The notes beneath the pieces are model-generated. The model was not told where the DNA came from, made no database searches, and saw nothing but the letters and a program-made list of their open reading frames with translations. 64,000 nt of DNA from contig JADJLJ010000002.1 in the NCBI GenBank assembly GCA_016710165.1, positions 496,001 through 560,000 on the forward strand, written 5' to 3'. The position numbers and the translations under genes were made by a program. Numbering within the stretch: the first letter of the stretch is position 1; each line of letters opens with the position of its first letter. Below are positions 8,092 to 16,542 of the stretch, one piece after another. Source of the stretch: Chitinophagaceae bacterium (GTDB lineage: Bacteria; Bacteroidota; Bacteroidia; Chitinophagales; Chitinophagaceae).

Positions 8092-9351
8092 ATGATACAG
8101 ATAAGCCCGGATAGTATTGCCGACCGTTTTATGCGCTATGTACAGATTGATACACAGAGTGATCCGGCCAGTACTGCACATCCTACTACCGAAAAACAAA
8201 AGGACCTGAGTAAACTCCTGCTGAAAGAACTGTTCGGCATGGGCATCACCGATGCTTCCACCGATGCGTTTGGATATGTGTATGCAACCATTCCTTCCAA
8301 CAGCGGCAAAAAGAATATTCCGGCCATTTGCTTTTGCGCACACGTGGATACTGCGCCCGACTGCAGCGGTACCAATGTGAAACCGGTCCTTCACCGCTAT
8401 TATGATGGCAGGGATATTGTTCTGCCGGATGACCCGGCGCAGGTTCTGCGGATGAGTGATTCGCCCTATTTAAAGAATCATCTCAACAGCGGCGTCATTA
8501 CCGCCAGCGGCAACAGCTTGCTGGGGGCCGATGACAAAAGCGGTGTGGCAGCCATTATGGAAGCAGCATTATTCTTTGTACAGAACCCGGCCGTAAAACA
8601 CGGCGATATAAAGATCTTATTTACCCCCGACGAGGAAGTGGGACAGGGTACTGCCAGGGTGGACATGCAGAAGTTGGGTGCACAGTTTGGGTATACGCTG
8701 GATGGCGGCGAGGCAGGAAGCCTGGAAGATGAAACATTCAGTGCAGATGGGGCTGTCATCACCATACATGGCGTGATCGTTCACCCGGGTTATGCAAAAG
8801 ATAAAATGGTGAATGCGCTGAAAGTGGCAGGCGCCATACTGGATGCATTACCGAAACAGGAATGGAGCCCGGAAACAACGGAAAAAAGACAGGGTTTTGT
8901 GCATCCTACCACCCTTAACGGCATTGCAGAAAAAACAAGCCTGCAATTTATTGTACGGGATTTTACCGTAGCGGGTTTACTGCAGCACCATGAAAGACTG
9001 AAGAAAATAGCAGCAGATACCGTTGCTGAATTTCCCGGGGCCGTAATGGAATATACGGTGCAGGAGCAATACCGGAATATGAAGGAAGTACTTGACAAAC
9101 ACCCGCAGGTGGTTGCTTATGCAGAAGAAGCCATACAACGGGCCGGGTTGAACATAAAAAAAGAAAGCATCCGTGGTGGCACCGATGGCAGCCGCTTCAG
9201 TTATATTGGTATGCCCTGCCCGAATATTTTCACCGGCATGCAGAACATTCACAGCAAACTGGAATGGATCGGGACAAAGGATATGGCCAAGGCAGCCGAG
9301 ACCATCGTGCACCTGGCGATGATCTGGGAAGAACGGAGTAAGGAATATTGA
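8092..9351 (+). CDS. pepT: Tripeptide aminopeptidase (peptidase T)
   Basis: 419 residues, the usual length of PepT (M20B family). Zinc-site motifs are in place: AHVDTAPDCSGTNVKP (first His and following Asp), LLGADDKSGVAAIMEA (bridging Asp), FTPDEEVGQGT (catalytic Glu and ligand Glu) and LDGGEAGSLEDE. A dimerisation lid occupies ~residues 215-330, and GGTDGSRFSY with IHSKLEW supplies the final ligands. It removes the N-terminal residue from tripeptides in the cytoplasm. It stands alone between a terminator and a convergent transporter gene. Confidence 0.94.
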   Translation: MIQISPDSIADRFMRYVQIDTQSDPASTAHPTTEKQKDLSKLLLKELFGMGITDASTDAFGYVYATIPSNSGKKNIPAICFCAHVDTAPDCSGTNVKPVLHRYYDGRDIVLPDDPAQVLRMSDSPYLKNHLNSGVITASGNSLLGADDKSGVAAIMEAALFFVQNPAVKHGDIKILFTPDEEVGQGTARVDMQKLGAQFGYTLDGGEAGSLEDETFSADGAVITIHGVIVHPGYAKDKMVNALKVAGAILDALPKQEWSPETTEKRQGFVHPTTLNGIAEKTSLQFIVRDFTVAGLLQHHERLKKIAADTVAEFPGAVMEYTVQEQYRNMKEVLDKHPQVVAYAEEAIQRAGLNIKKESIRGGTDGSRFSYIGMPCPNIFTGMQNIHSKLEWIGTKDMAKAAETIVHLAMIWEERSKEY

Positions 9352-9414
9352 GCAAGGAACAAGGAATACTGAATGATGAATGGGCAGACTCCGTGATATT
9401 CAAAATTTCTTGTT

Positions 9415-10686
9415 CTATTCTCCACGTAATTGCAGGTAGAACAACGCAGCTGCAGCAACCGTCATGATGATCAATGCGGCAAAGCCAAGAATGTTTGATG
9501 TTCTTCCGTTCACATTTTCGCCCATTATCTTTTTGTTATTGGAAATATGAAGGATGATGGCGATCAGGACAGGAGAGGTCAAACCATAAAGTATGGCGGT
9601 ATAGAGGAGTGCTTTGACCGGAGAGATGCCTATGTAATTCAAGGAGAGACCAAGGATCAGTGAAACGGCGATGATGACATAGAATGCTTTTGCTTCATGA
9701 AATTTTTTATCGAGGCCCTGTTCCCATCCAAAGGTCTCTGCAAAGATGTAGGAAAGGGAACCACATAATACCGGTATGGCGATAAGCCCGGTACCGATCA
9801 CCCCGATCGCAAAAAGGAGATACGCAAGGTTCCCGGCCAACGGCTTCAGGGCCATCGCGGCCTGTTCAACGGTGTCGATCTGGTGAATGCCCCCTTTGAA
9901 CAGCACGGTCCCGGTGGTAAGAATGATGAAGAACATGACAAGGCCCGAAAAAGACATCCCGAAATCCACATCCTGTTTCATTTCGTGGATGATCTTTTTG
10001 TCAACCATCAGGTGTTTTTTCTTATGCTTCATCTCTTCCACTTCCACCGATGCCTGCCAGAAGAAAAGATAGGGCGAGATGGTGGTGCCCAGTATGCCCA
10101 CCAGTATGGCGATAAAATCCTTGTCAAATTTGATGGTTGGAATAAAAGTGGAGGTAAGGATCTCCAGCAGGTCCTGTTTGTAGAGGAACGGAACAATAAA
10201 ATAAACCAGCATGACGATGCACATATATTTTAATGAAGCAGCAATTTTCTGGTAGGGCAGGTAGATGATAAGGCCCAGGAGTATGATGGTGAAAAGCACA
10301 CTGAAATAAGTTGCATCAATGGAAGGGAACAGCAGGTTTCCTACCGCACCCATCCCTGCAATGTCGGCGCCGATATTCATTACGATGGCCGGGAAACTGA
10401 ATAGCAGCATGAGGTACAAAACCGGCCTTGGATAATTTTTTTTCAGTGTTCCGGTCAATCCCTGGGAGGTGACCAACCCGATCTTTGCACACATCTGCTG
10501 GATGGATGCCATGAGCGGAAAAGCCACGATGGATGTCCAGAGCGTGGAAAGGCCGAATGCTGCACCGGCCTGTGAATAGGTTGCAATGCCCGATGGATCA
10601 TCGTCGCTGGCGCCCGTTACCAACCCCGGACCCAGCAGTTTCCAGAAACGTGCGAATTTGTTCGGTCTTTTCTTTTCAGTACTCAT
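9415..10686 (-). CDS. Nramp-family divalent cation transporter, NRMT-like
   Basis: 423 residues from the ATG at 10686. The frame extends to 10860, but those 58 residues are non-hydrophobic and precede the usual Nramp N-terminus, so they are excluded. Eleven hydrophobic helices are visible. The TM1 motif, DPGN in classical Mn/Fe Nramps, reads DPSG here (GASDDDPSGIATYSQAG), and the TM6 motif, normally MPHN, reads TTISPYLFFWQ. Loss of the metal-coordinating Met and His is a feature of Nramp-related Mg2+ transporters (NRMT). I therefore infer Mg2+ or a broader divalent specificity rather than Mn2+. Convergent with pepT. Confidence 0.8.
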   Translation of the reverse strand: MSTEKKRPNKFARFWKLLGPGLVTGASDDDPSGIATYSQAGAAFGLSTLWTSIVAFPLMASIQQMCAKIGLVTSQGLTGTLKKNYPRPVLYLMLLFSFPAIVMNIGADIAGMGAVGNLLFPSIDATYFSVLFTIILLGLIIYLPYQKIAASLKYMCIVMLVYFIVPFLYKQDLLEILTSTFIPTIKFDKDFIAILVGILGTTISPYLFFWQASVEVEEMKHKKKHLMVDKKIIHEMKQDVDFGMSFSGLVMFFIILTTGTVLFKGGIHQIDTVEQAAMALKPLAGNLAYLLFAIGVIGTGLIAIPVLCGSLSYIFAETFGWEQGLDKKFHEAKAFYVIIAVSLILGLSLNYIGISPVKALLYTAILYGLTSPVLIAIILHISNNKKIMGENVNGRTSNILGFAALIIMTVAAAALFYLQLRGE

Positions 10687-10893
10687 GTTTGGATGACTTC
10701 TTTGTGCCGGGTAAGCAATCAGCCTGTAATTTAAGAAGATGAACCCAGAATGACTGCACTTATCAGGAATGTTTTGGCATTCAGAAAGGTTGCCGGGTTT
10801 CCGGAAATGAAGAACCCTGTTTAGATGAAGCAGGGCAAATATTTTCTTCCGGCTACCCAAAAAATTTCTACCTTCAGTTTAAATTTTACTACT

Positions 10894-11820
10894 ATGGAAT
10901 TATTAAGAGAGTATTGGTGGCTGATCGTACTGGTATTTGCTTTATTGGGTTGCTTTGTGACCATCAACCAGGGTTTTATCGGTGTGGTCACCATGTTTGG
11001 TAAATACCGCCGTATCCTTCGTCCCGGCCTGAATTTTAAGATACCTTTCCTGGAGCAGATATTCAAAAAAGTAAGTATCCAGAACCGCTCGGTGGAGCTG
11101 GAATTCCAGGCGGTTACCATTGACCAGGCGAATGTTTATTTTAAATCAATGCTCTTATATTCCGTGCAGAACGCCAATGATGAAACGATACAGAAAGTGG
11201 CTTTTAAATTCATCAGCGATAAGGACCTGATGCAGGCATTGGTTCGTACCATTGAAGGCAATATCAGGGCTTTTGTTGCCACCCGCCGCCAATCGGAGAT
11301 ACTTGGACTGAGAAGGGATATTGTGGAATTTGTGAAAGAACATGTGGATACATCGCTGGAAGAATGGGGCTACCATCTGCAGGACCTCCAGATCAATGAC
11401 ATTACGTTTGACCAGGCCATCATTGACAGTATGAGCAAGGTGGTGGCCAGTAATAACCTGAAAGCTGCTGCGGAAAATGAAGGCCAGGCATTGCTGATCA
11501 CCAAAACAAAAGCTGCAGAGGCAGAAGGCAATTCCATCAAGATCGCTGCAGAAGCGGAAAGGCAGGCAGCACAGTTAAGAGGCCAGGGGGTGGCTTTATT
11601 CCGGGAAGAAGTGGCCAAGGGCATGAGCCAGGCAGCTGCCGAAATGAAGCAGGCCAACCTGGATACCAATGTAATCCTGTTCAGTATGTGGACAGAAGCC
11701 ATCAAGAATTTTGCTGAATATGGAAAGGGCAATGTGATCTTTCTGGACGGCAGCAGCGACGGAATGGAAAAGACCATGCGGCAGATCATGGCCATGCAGC
11801 AGATGGAATCAAAAAAGTAA
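10894..11820 (+). CDS. SPFH/Band 7 domain membrane protein
   Basis: 308 residues from the ATG at 10894; an upstream extension to 10825 overlaps the neighbour's leader and is not family-like. One N-terminal transmembrane segment (~residues 8-30, WWLIVLVFALLGCFVTINQGFIGVV) precedes the Band 7 domain (FGKYRRILRPGLNFKIPF..., NRSVELEFQAVTIDQANVYF). A long Ala/Glu-rich coiled coil (~residues 190-260) completes the stomatin/HflK-like arrangement. Such proteins oligomerise into membrane microdomain scaffolds, often influencing proteases or transporters. No NfeD or protease partner is adjacent. A terminator follows directly. Confidence 0.85.
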   Translation: MELLREYWWLIVLVFALLGCFVTINQGFIGVVTMFGKYRRILRPGLNFKIPFLEQIFKKVSIQNRSVELEFQAVTIDQANVYFKSMLLYSVQNANDETIQKVAFKFISDKDLMQALVRTIEGNIRAFVATRRQSEILGLRRDIVEFVKEHVDTSLEEWGYHLQDLQINDITFDQAIIDSMSKVVASNNLKAAAENEGQALLITKTKAAEAEGNSIKIAAEAERQAAQLRGQGVALFREEVAKGMSQAAAEMKQANLDTNVILFSMWTEAIKNFAEYGKGNVIFLDGSSDGMEKTMRQIMAMQQMESKK

Positions 11821-11841
11821 AAGAAGCCCGTTATAGCATTG

Positions 11842-11868
11842 AAGCCCCGGATATTCCGGGGCTTTTTA
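11842..11868 (+). terminator. Terminator after the SPFH gene
   Basis: A 9-bp perfect stem (AAGCCCCGG / CCGGGGCTT) with a 5-nt loop, followed by a T-rich tail. It lies 21 nt past the stop codon. The rest of the 318-nt spacer to exbB holds only a promoter-like motif and no convincing gene. Confidence 0.85.
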
Positions 11869-12054
11869 TTTAAGCAGCCTGCCTGTAACCCGGTACAGAC
11901 ATGTGTTTAAGAAATCGTGTCTGCCAAAGACATGGAAGTGTTTATGTGCATTTCTATTGTTTTCTATGTGTCTATCCATGCCATTGGCGGGACAGGTTGT
12001 GGTTCAGGTATGCAGGATAAAATATAAGATTAACATTTTGTTATGCAGCTATTG

Positions 12055-12062
12055 TAACTTTG
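12055..12062 (+). promoter_or_regulatory. Promoter -7 box for exbB
   Basis: TAACTTTG matches the Bacteroidota -7 consensus TAnnTTTG and lies 77 nt before the exbB ATG. A TTTTG stands only ~14 nt upstream of it, shorter than the usual 19-20 nt spacing, so the -33 element is uncertain. Confidence 0.45.
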
Positions 12063-12138
12063 TTTCGTTTCATTGCAGAAATAAACAATTTTGGCATAAT
12101 TATCGAAAGGAAACAAGCAACCATTAAAACCGGCATCC

Positions 12139-12813
12139 ATGTTTAATATTTTGTTACAGGTTGATAGTGTGGCCCTCGGCACTTCAACGGCAGGAAAGGA
12201 ATCTTTGTTCTCTCTATTGGTTAAAGGCGGCGTTTTGATGATCCCCCTGGCTATATTCTTCGCCCTGGCCATTTTTTTCTTCATTGAACGGCTGATCGCC
12301 ATCCGCAAAGCAAGCAAGATCGAAGATAATTTCATGAGCATTATCCGGGATCATATCGTCACCGGTAATGTGACCGCTGCCCGCAGCCTGGCAAAGAATA
12401 CCGGCCACCCGGTGGCGAAAATGATCGACAAGGGAATTCAGCGTATCGGCAAACCCATTGATGCCATTGAAAAAAGCATGGACAATGTAGGCAAGCTGGA
12501 AATATATAAAATGGAAAAGAACCTGCCGGTGCTTTCGGTGATCGCCCGTATAGCGCCCCTGTTTGGTTTTGTGGGTACCATCATCGGCCTGGTTATGCTG
12601 TTAAGGGATTTTGCAGCGGCAGCCAACCCGTCCATCAACGATATTGCCGATGCCATGTACGTGAAGATGATCACCTCGGCAACGGGCCTCATCATCGGTA
12701 TCCTTTCCTTTTTGGGGTACAGCTACCTGAATACACAGATCGACAAAACAGTGAATAAAATGGAATCGGCCAGCGCTGATTTTATTGATATCCTGCAGGA
12801 ACCGACACGATAA
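12139..12813 (+). CDS. exbB: ExbB/TolQ/MotA family proton channel
   Basis: 224 residues with three hydrophobic helices in ExbB order: TM1 ~residues 28-52 (GVLMIPLAIFFALAIFFFIERLIAI), a large cytoplasmic stretch, then TM2 (~132-155, VIARIAPLFGFVGTIIGLVMLL) and TM3 (~172-195, SATGLIIGILSFLGYSYLNTQID). The IAPLFGFVGTIIGLV and ITSATGLIIGIL segments are typical of the proton-channel core. With ExbD it converts the proton gradient into mechanical work on TonB or TolA. The partner gene exbD follows 66 nt later; no tonB is in the window. Confidence 0.92.
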   Translation: MFNILLQVDSVALGTSTAGKESLFSLLVKGGVLMIPLAIFFALAIFFFIERLIAIRKASKIEDNFMSIIRDHIVTGNVTAARSLAKNTGHPVAKMIDKGIQRIGKPIDAIEKSMDNVGKLEIYKMEKNLPVLSVIARIAPLFGFVGTIIGLVMLLRDFAAAANPSINDIADAMYVKMITSATGLIIGILSFLGYSYLNTQIDKTVNKMESASADFIDILQEPTR

Positions 12814-12879
12814 AACGTTGCAACGTTTAAACGTTTGTAACGTTGCCACGTTGTGAGCTCACAAGAATGAAATAGTATT

Positions 12880-13280
12880 ATGAGTTTAAGAAAAGATTAA
12901 GAGACAGTCATAATGAAGTGGACGCCGGTCCGCTCAATGATGTGCTGTTCATACTGCTGATGTTCTTTTTGCTGATATCCACGCTGGCAAATCCAAACGT
13001 GGTGAAGGTTACCAACCCCCGGGGAAAGAGCGATACGCGGGTTAACCAGACCATTGTGGTTACGGTCACCAAAGATCAGCAGGTATACATTGGCACCCAA
13101 CTGATCGACATGATCTATATCGATTCGTTGCTGAAGAAACAGGTGGAGCTGAGCAAAAAATACGTGGATACGCCAACCGTGATCCTGAATGTGGATACGG
13201 CCGCTTATTACGGCAAGGCATTCCGCATTATGGAAGCAGCTAAAAGGGCGAAGGCAAAACTGGCGGCCAATATCAAATAG
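12880..13280 (+). CDS. exbD: ExbD/TolR family protein, frameshifted near its 5' end
   Basis: From the ATG at 12880 translation gives only MSLRKD before a stop. Adding one A to the AAAA run at 12891-12894 would give MSLRKRLRDSHNEVDAGPLN joined to the rest of the protein, which fits ExbD N-termini well. The open frame otherwise begins at a GTG at 12918 and would lack the N-terminal arm. The body has the single TM helix (DVLFILLMFFLLISTL) preceded by DAGPLND, which contains the proton-carrying Asp, and a periplasmic domain ending EAAKRAKAKLAAN. Role: partner of ExbB. The break is probably a sequence error; otherwise a shorter GTG-started protein is made. It overlaps the convergent prmC by 8 nt. 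Confidence 0.85.
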
Positions 13281-14121
13281 TAATTAATACCATCCTTTCT
13301 TTCCCGTACATATCCTTTTTTATCATCACCGTTTGATAATCCTTCCTGAATAAGGCTGCAACATCATTGGCAAGGTCTTCATGTGTTTCCAGGTAGATCT
13401 TCCCGTTGGGCAGTAAGTTTGTTTTTCCGAAAGCGGCGATCTTCTCATAAAATATCAGCGGGGACCCATCCGGGACAAACAAGGCCAGGTGTGGTTCAAA
13501 GTCTGTAACATTCCTGTCTAATTTCTCTTTTTCATTAACCGGGATATAGGGCGGGTTGCTGATGATGATATCAAACAGGGGAAGGGCAGGCCAGTTCTTT
13601 TCATCTAAAAAATCCAGGTGAACAAAGTGGATATGGGCATTGTGCATAGCTGCATTTTCTTTTGCCAGGTCAATGGCCTGCCTGCTGATTTCCATGCTGG
13701 TGATGATGGCTGCGGGTAAGTATTTCTTTATGGCAATGGGTATGCAGCCGCTGCCGGTACCAATATCCAGTATGGCCGGGTCGGTAAGCCTCGACTTCCT
13801 GTCTTTGATGAGCTGTTCCACCAGTTCTTCTGTTTCGGGCCTGGGGATCAGTACGTGTTCATTCACTTTCAGTTTCATGTGGTAGAACCAGCCTTCACCC
13901 AATACGTATTGTACGGGCTTATGTGTCAGTAATTCCCCAAGCGCCTCCTGGATAAGCTTATCAGCAGCAGGAGTTATCCGTTTATTGGGATTCTTTATGA
14001 TATCCGTCCGTTTCAGGGAAACTTTTTTTTCAAATACCCAGTCGGTTATGTTGGTGGCCTCGCCAAGGCTGTAAACCTTCTGCAACTGCAGTAAAAAATT
14101 CCGGTATAGTTCTTTTATCAT
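13273..14121 (-). CDS. prmC: Release factor glutamine N5-methyltransferase
   Basis: 282 residues from the ATG at 14121 (MIKELYRN...). Another in-frame ATG at 14136 would add five residues; the inner start looks more like the family. PrmC features: an N-terminal helical domain, the GEGWFYHMKLKVNEHVLIPRPETEELVE linker, the SAM-binding LDIGTGSGCIPIAIKK loop, and the catalytic SNPPYIP motif (NPPY) that binds the glutamine amide. It methylates the GGQ glutamine of release factors RF1 and RF2. Transcribed divergently from ribD; its 3' end overlaps exbD. Confidence 0.95.
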   Translation of the reverse strand: MIKELYRNFLLQLQKVYSLGEATNITDWVFEKKVSLKRTDIIKNPNKRITPAADKLIQEALGELLTHKPVQYVLGEGWFYHMKLKVNEHVLIPRPETEELVEQLIKDRKSRLTDPAILDIGTGSGCIPIAIKKYLPAAIITSMEISRQAIDLAKENAAMHNAHIHFVHLDFLDEKNWPALPLFDIIISNPPYIPVNEKEKLDRNVTDFEPHLALFVPDGSPLIFYEKIAAFGKTNLLPNGKIYLETHEDLANDVAALFRKDYQTVMIKKDMYGKERMVLITI

Positions 14122-14166
14122 CACCGGCGCAAACATAGTTTATTTTTGGTTGCTTATTTTTGTCCC

Positions 14167-15225
14167 TTGTCATCACACGAACAATATATGCAACGCTGCC
14201 TGCAACTGGCAGGATCGGGTGCAGGCCATACAGCACCCAACCCGATGGTAGGGGCTGTGCTTGTATACAAAGACAGTATCATCGGTGAAGGTTATCACCG
14301 GCAATATGGGGAGGCACATGCCGAAGTGAACTGCATAAATAGTGTATGCGCTGCCGACAAAGAGCTGATCGCACGAAGCATTTTGTATGTTTCGCTTGAA
14401 CCCTGCGCTCATTTTGGTAAAACACCCCCTTGTACCGGTCTTATTATAGAAAATAAAATTCCCGCCGTGGTCATTGGCTGCCGCGACAGTTTTAATGAAG
14501 TGAATGGAAAGGGGATAGAAAAACTGGAAGCGGCCGGCATACAGGTTACCGTGGGCGTTTTGGAGAAAGAAAGCCTTGCACTGAACAGGCGCTTTTTTAC
14601 TTTTCATGACCGGAAGCGGCCCTATATAATAGTAAAATGGGCGCAGAGCAGTGACGGGAAAATTGCCGGAGCCGGCACATCAAGAATACTGATCAGCAAT
14701 GAATTCAGTAACCGGCTTGTCCATAAATGGAGGAGTGAGGAAGCCGCCATCCTGGTGGGAAAAAATACCGCTTTGAGGGATGATCCTTCCTTAACAACCA
14801 GGCACTGGCCAGGTAAGAGTCCTGTAAGATTGGTGATCGATAAGGAATTGAAATTGCCGGCTTATCTGAAACTTTTTGACGGTAGTGGGGACACGATCAT
14901 ATTCAATTACTTAAAAACGGGAGATGAGGGAAAGCTGCATTATCAGCAACTGGGCAGGAACGAAGATCTTCTGAAACAGTTGCTGTTGGTTCTATATGAA
15001 AGAAAGCTGCAATCGGTGATCGTGGAGGGAGGGACCAAACTTTTACAGTCGTTCATTGATGCAGGGTTGTGGGACGAAGCAAGGGTACTATGTAACCGGC
15101 ATCTGACAATTGGCAACGGGCCTGAAGCGCCGGTTTTAAAAAATATGGTACTGTTGCGGGAAGAAAAAATGGATACGGATGTTATTTCTTATTTTACAAG
15201 GCAGGCAAACCCGGATAAGGAATGA
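14167..15225 (+). CDS. ribD: Bifunctional riboflavin biosynthesis deaminase/reductase
   Basis: About 352 residues from a TTG at 14167 (MSSHEQYMQRCL), which best matches RibD N-termini. The first in-frame ATG, at 14188, would start at MQRCL; a TTG at 14146 is also open. Deaminase domain (residues ~1-145) with zinc ligands in EAHAEVNCI and LEPCAHFGKTPPCTG. Reductase domain (~145-350) with KWAQSSDGKIA, ILVGKNTALRDDPSLTTR and the IVEGGTKLLQSFI NADPH-site motif. It performs the second and third steps of riboflavin synthesis. It overlaps the next gene by 4 nt. Confidence 0.93.
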   Translation: MSSHEQYMQRCLQLAGSGAGHTAPNPMVGAVLVYKDSIIGEGYHRQYGEAHAEVNCINSVCAADKELIARSILYVSLEPCAHFGKTPPCTGLIIENKIPAVVIGCRDSFNEVNGKGIEKLEAAGIQVTVGVLEKESLALNRRFFTFHDRKRPYIIVKWAQSSDGKIAGAGTSRILISNEFSNRLVHKWRSEEAAILVGKNTALRDDPSLTTRHWPGKSPVRLVIDKELKLPAYLKLFDGSGDTIIFNYLKTGDEGKLHYQQLGRNEDLLKQLLLVLYERKLQSVIVEGGTKLLQSFIDAGLWDEARVLCNRHLTIGNGPEAPVLKNMVLLREEKMDTDVISYFTRQANPDKE

Positions 15226-15827
15226 GCGAAGACTTTTATTTTACCATTGAGAAACCATCCAGCGCTGAATTCAAGGACCGGGGAAGCAAATTCATTGCGT
15301 ATGCATTTCCTATTGAATCGGCAGATGATTTCAAAACACAGCTGCAGCGTTTAAAGAAAGAACATCCCAAGGCGGTGCATCATTGTTTTGCTTACCGCAT
15401 CGGAACCGATGGAAATAGTTTCCGTTCCGGCGATGACGGGGAACCATCCGGTACGGCAGGCAAACCCATACTGGGGCAGATCGACAGCAAGGGGATCACC
15501 AATGCAGCAGTGATCGTGGTGCGTTACTGGGGAGGTACTTTATTGGGTGTACCCGGCCTCATCAATGCGTATAAAACAGCCACGGCCCTGGCATTACAGG
15601 TAACACCGGTTATTCAAAAACAGGTTGAGGTGGTTCATACCATCGAGTTTGATTATACCCGGATGAATGAAGTGATGATGATCATAAAGCAGTACAACTG
15701 TACGGTTATTTCAAAGGAAATGCAGTTGTTCTGTGTCATGAAGGCCGGTATTCCAAAAAACCGGCTGGAGGAAGTGCTGTATAAGCTGAAAGACCTGCAG
15801 AACGTTGTCGTTAAAAAATGCGGATAA
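15222..15827 (+). CDS. IMPACT family protein (YigZ-like)
   Basis: 201 residues. N-terminal UPF0029/IMPACT domain with the family signature around GDDGEPSGTAGKPILGQI and VVRYWGGTLLG (residues ~60-115). The C-terminal ~70 residues resemble the DUF1949 ferredoxin-like domain (VVHTIEFDYTRMNEVMMIIKQ). The molecular role of YigZ proteins is poorly known; links to translation control come from the eukaryotic IMPACT relative. The ATGA overlap with ribD indicates translational coupling. Confidence 0.9.
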   Translation: MSEDFYFTIEKPSSAEFKDRGSKFIAYAFPIESADDFKTQLQRLKKEHPKAVHHCFAYRIGTDGNSFRSGDDGEPSGTAGKPILGQIDSKGITNAAVIVVRYWGGTLLGVPGLINAYKTATALALQVTPVIQKQVEVVHTIEFDYTRMNEVMMIIKQYNCTVISKEMQLFCVMKAGIPKNRLEEVLYKLKDLQNVVVKKCG

Positions 15828-15865
15828 TGAACCGGAATTTGTAATTTTCTGAAAAATAGATCCCC

Positions 15866-16207
15866 ATGGCAGCAGAAAAAAAATATAAAAGCTTCTGGAG
15901 CTTTTATCCCTACTACCTCACTGAGCATGGGGATGTAAAAAACCGTACACTTCATTTTATCGGTACAGCTGGTTTGCTGGTTATACTGGTGGTTGCCATT
16001 GCAACACAAAAATGGTGGATGCTTGCCCTGGTACCTGTCTGTGGTTATGGTTTTGCCTGGGCAGGGCATTTTTTTATCGAGAAGAACAAGCCGGCCACAT
16101 TTACCTATCCCCTGTTCAGCCTGGGTAGCGACTTCGTGATGTTCTGGCACATGCTCACCGGGCAGATCAGTAAGAAACTGGAAGAAGCAAGGAAAACGAT
16201 CGGTTGA
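15866..16207 (+). CDS. DUF962/Mpo1-like membrane protein
   Basis: 113 residues with the DUF962 pattern: SFWSFYPYYLTEHGDVKNRTLHFIGT at the N-terminus, two hydrophobic helices, and AWAGHFFIEKNKPATF with a final YPLFSLGSDFVMFWHMLTG segment. In yeast, Mpo1 is an Fe2+-dependent dioxygenase in alpha-oxidation of 2-hydroxy fatty acids; the conserved histidines needed for metal binding (HG, LHF, GHF) are visible here. Bacterial function is inferred only. Next gene starts 3 nt after the stop. Confidence 0.85.
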   Translation: MAAEKKYKSFWSFYPYYLTEHGDVKNRTLHFIGTAGLLVILVVAIATQKWWMLALVPVCGYGFAWAGHFFIEKNKPATFTYPLFSLGSDFVMFWHMLTGQISKKLEEARKTIG

Positions 16208-16210
16208 TAT

Positions 16211-16540
16211 ATGAATATTGAATCCATCCGTGAATATGTTCTGCAAAAACCTTCTGTTACGGAAGGTTTTCCATTTGGCGAAGATACCCTTGTGTTTAAG
16301 GTAAATGGAAAACTTTTCTTATTAGCCGGGCTGGATAGTTCCCCATTACAGTTCAATGTAAAATGTGATCCTGAAAAAGCGATCCAGCTCAGAGAAGATC
16401 ATCCGGATTCGGTTTTGCCCGGCTATCACATGAATAAAAAGCACTGGAATACCATTATGGTGGATGGCAGGTTGTCTGCAAAACAATTAATGGAGATGAT
16501 AGACGATTCGTACAGCCTTGTTGCTAAAGCAAAGAAGTAA
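16211..16540 (+). CDS. MmcQ/YjbR family protein
   Basis: 109 residues with the YjbR/CyaY-like fold signature: an N-terminal helix (IREYVLQKPSVTEGFPFGEDTLVFKVNGKLFLL), NVKCDPEKAIQLREDHPDSVLPGYHMNKKHWNTIMVDG and a final helix. Proteins of this family are small cytoplasmic proteins of uncertain function, sometimes annotated as DNA-binding. It follows the DUF962 gene by 3 nt and meets the YdeI-like gene tail-to-tail (2-nt gap). Confidence 0.88.
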   Translation: MNIESIREYVLQKPSVTEGFPFGEDTLVFKVNGKLFLLAGLDSSPLQFNVKCDPEKAIQLREDHPDSVLPGYHMNKKHWNTIMVDGRLSAKQLMEMIDDSYSLVAKAKK

Positions 16541-16542
16541 AC

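Noticed and set aside
10687..10860. 58-residue N-terminal extension of the Nramp-like protein
   Set aside because: Hydrophilic, not family-like, and overlaps the promoter region of the divergent SPFH gene.
11903..12127. 74-codon ORF on the plus strand
   Set aside because: Cys-rich, no recognisable family; overlaps the likely exbB promoter region and looks like an accidental frame.
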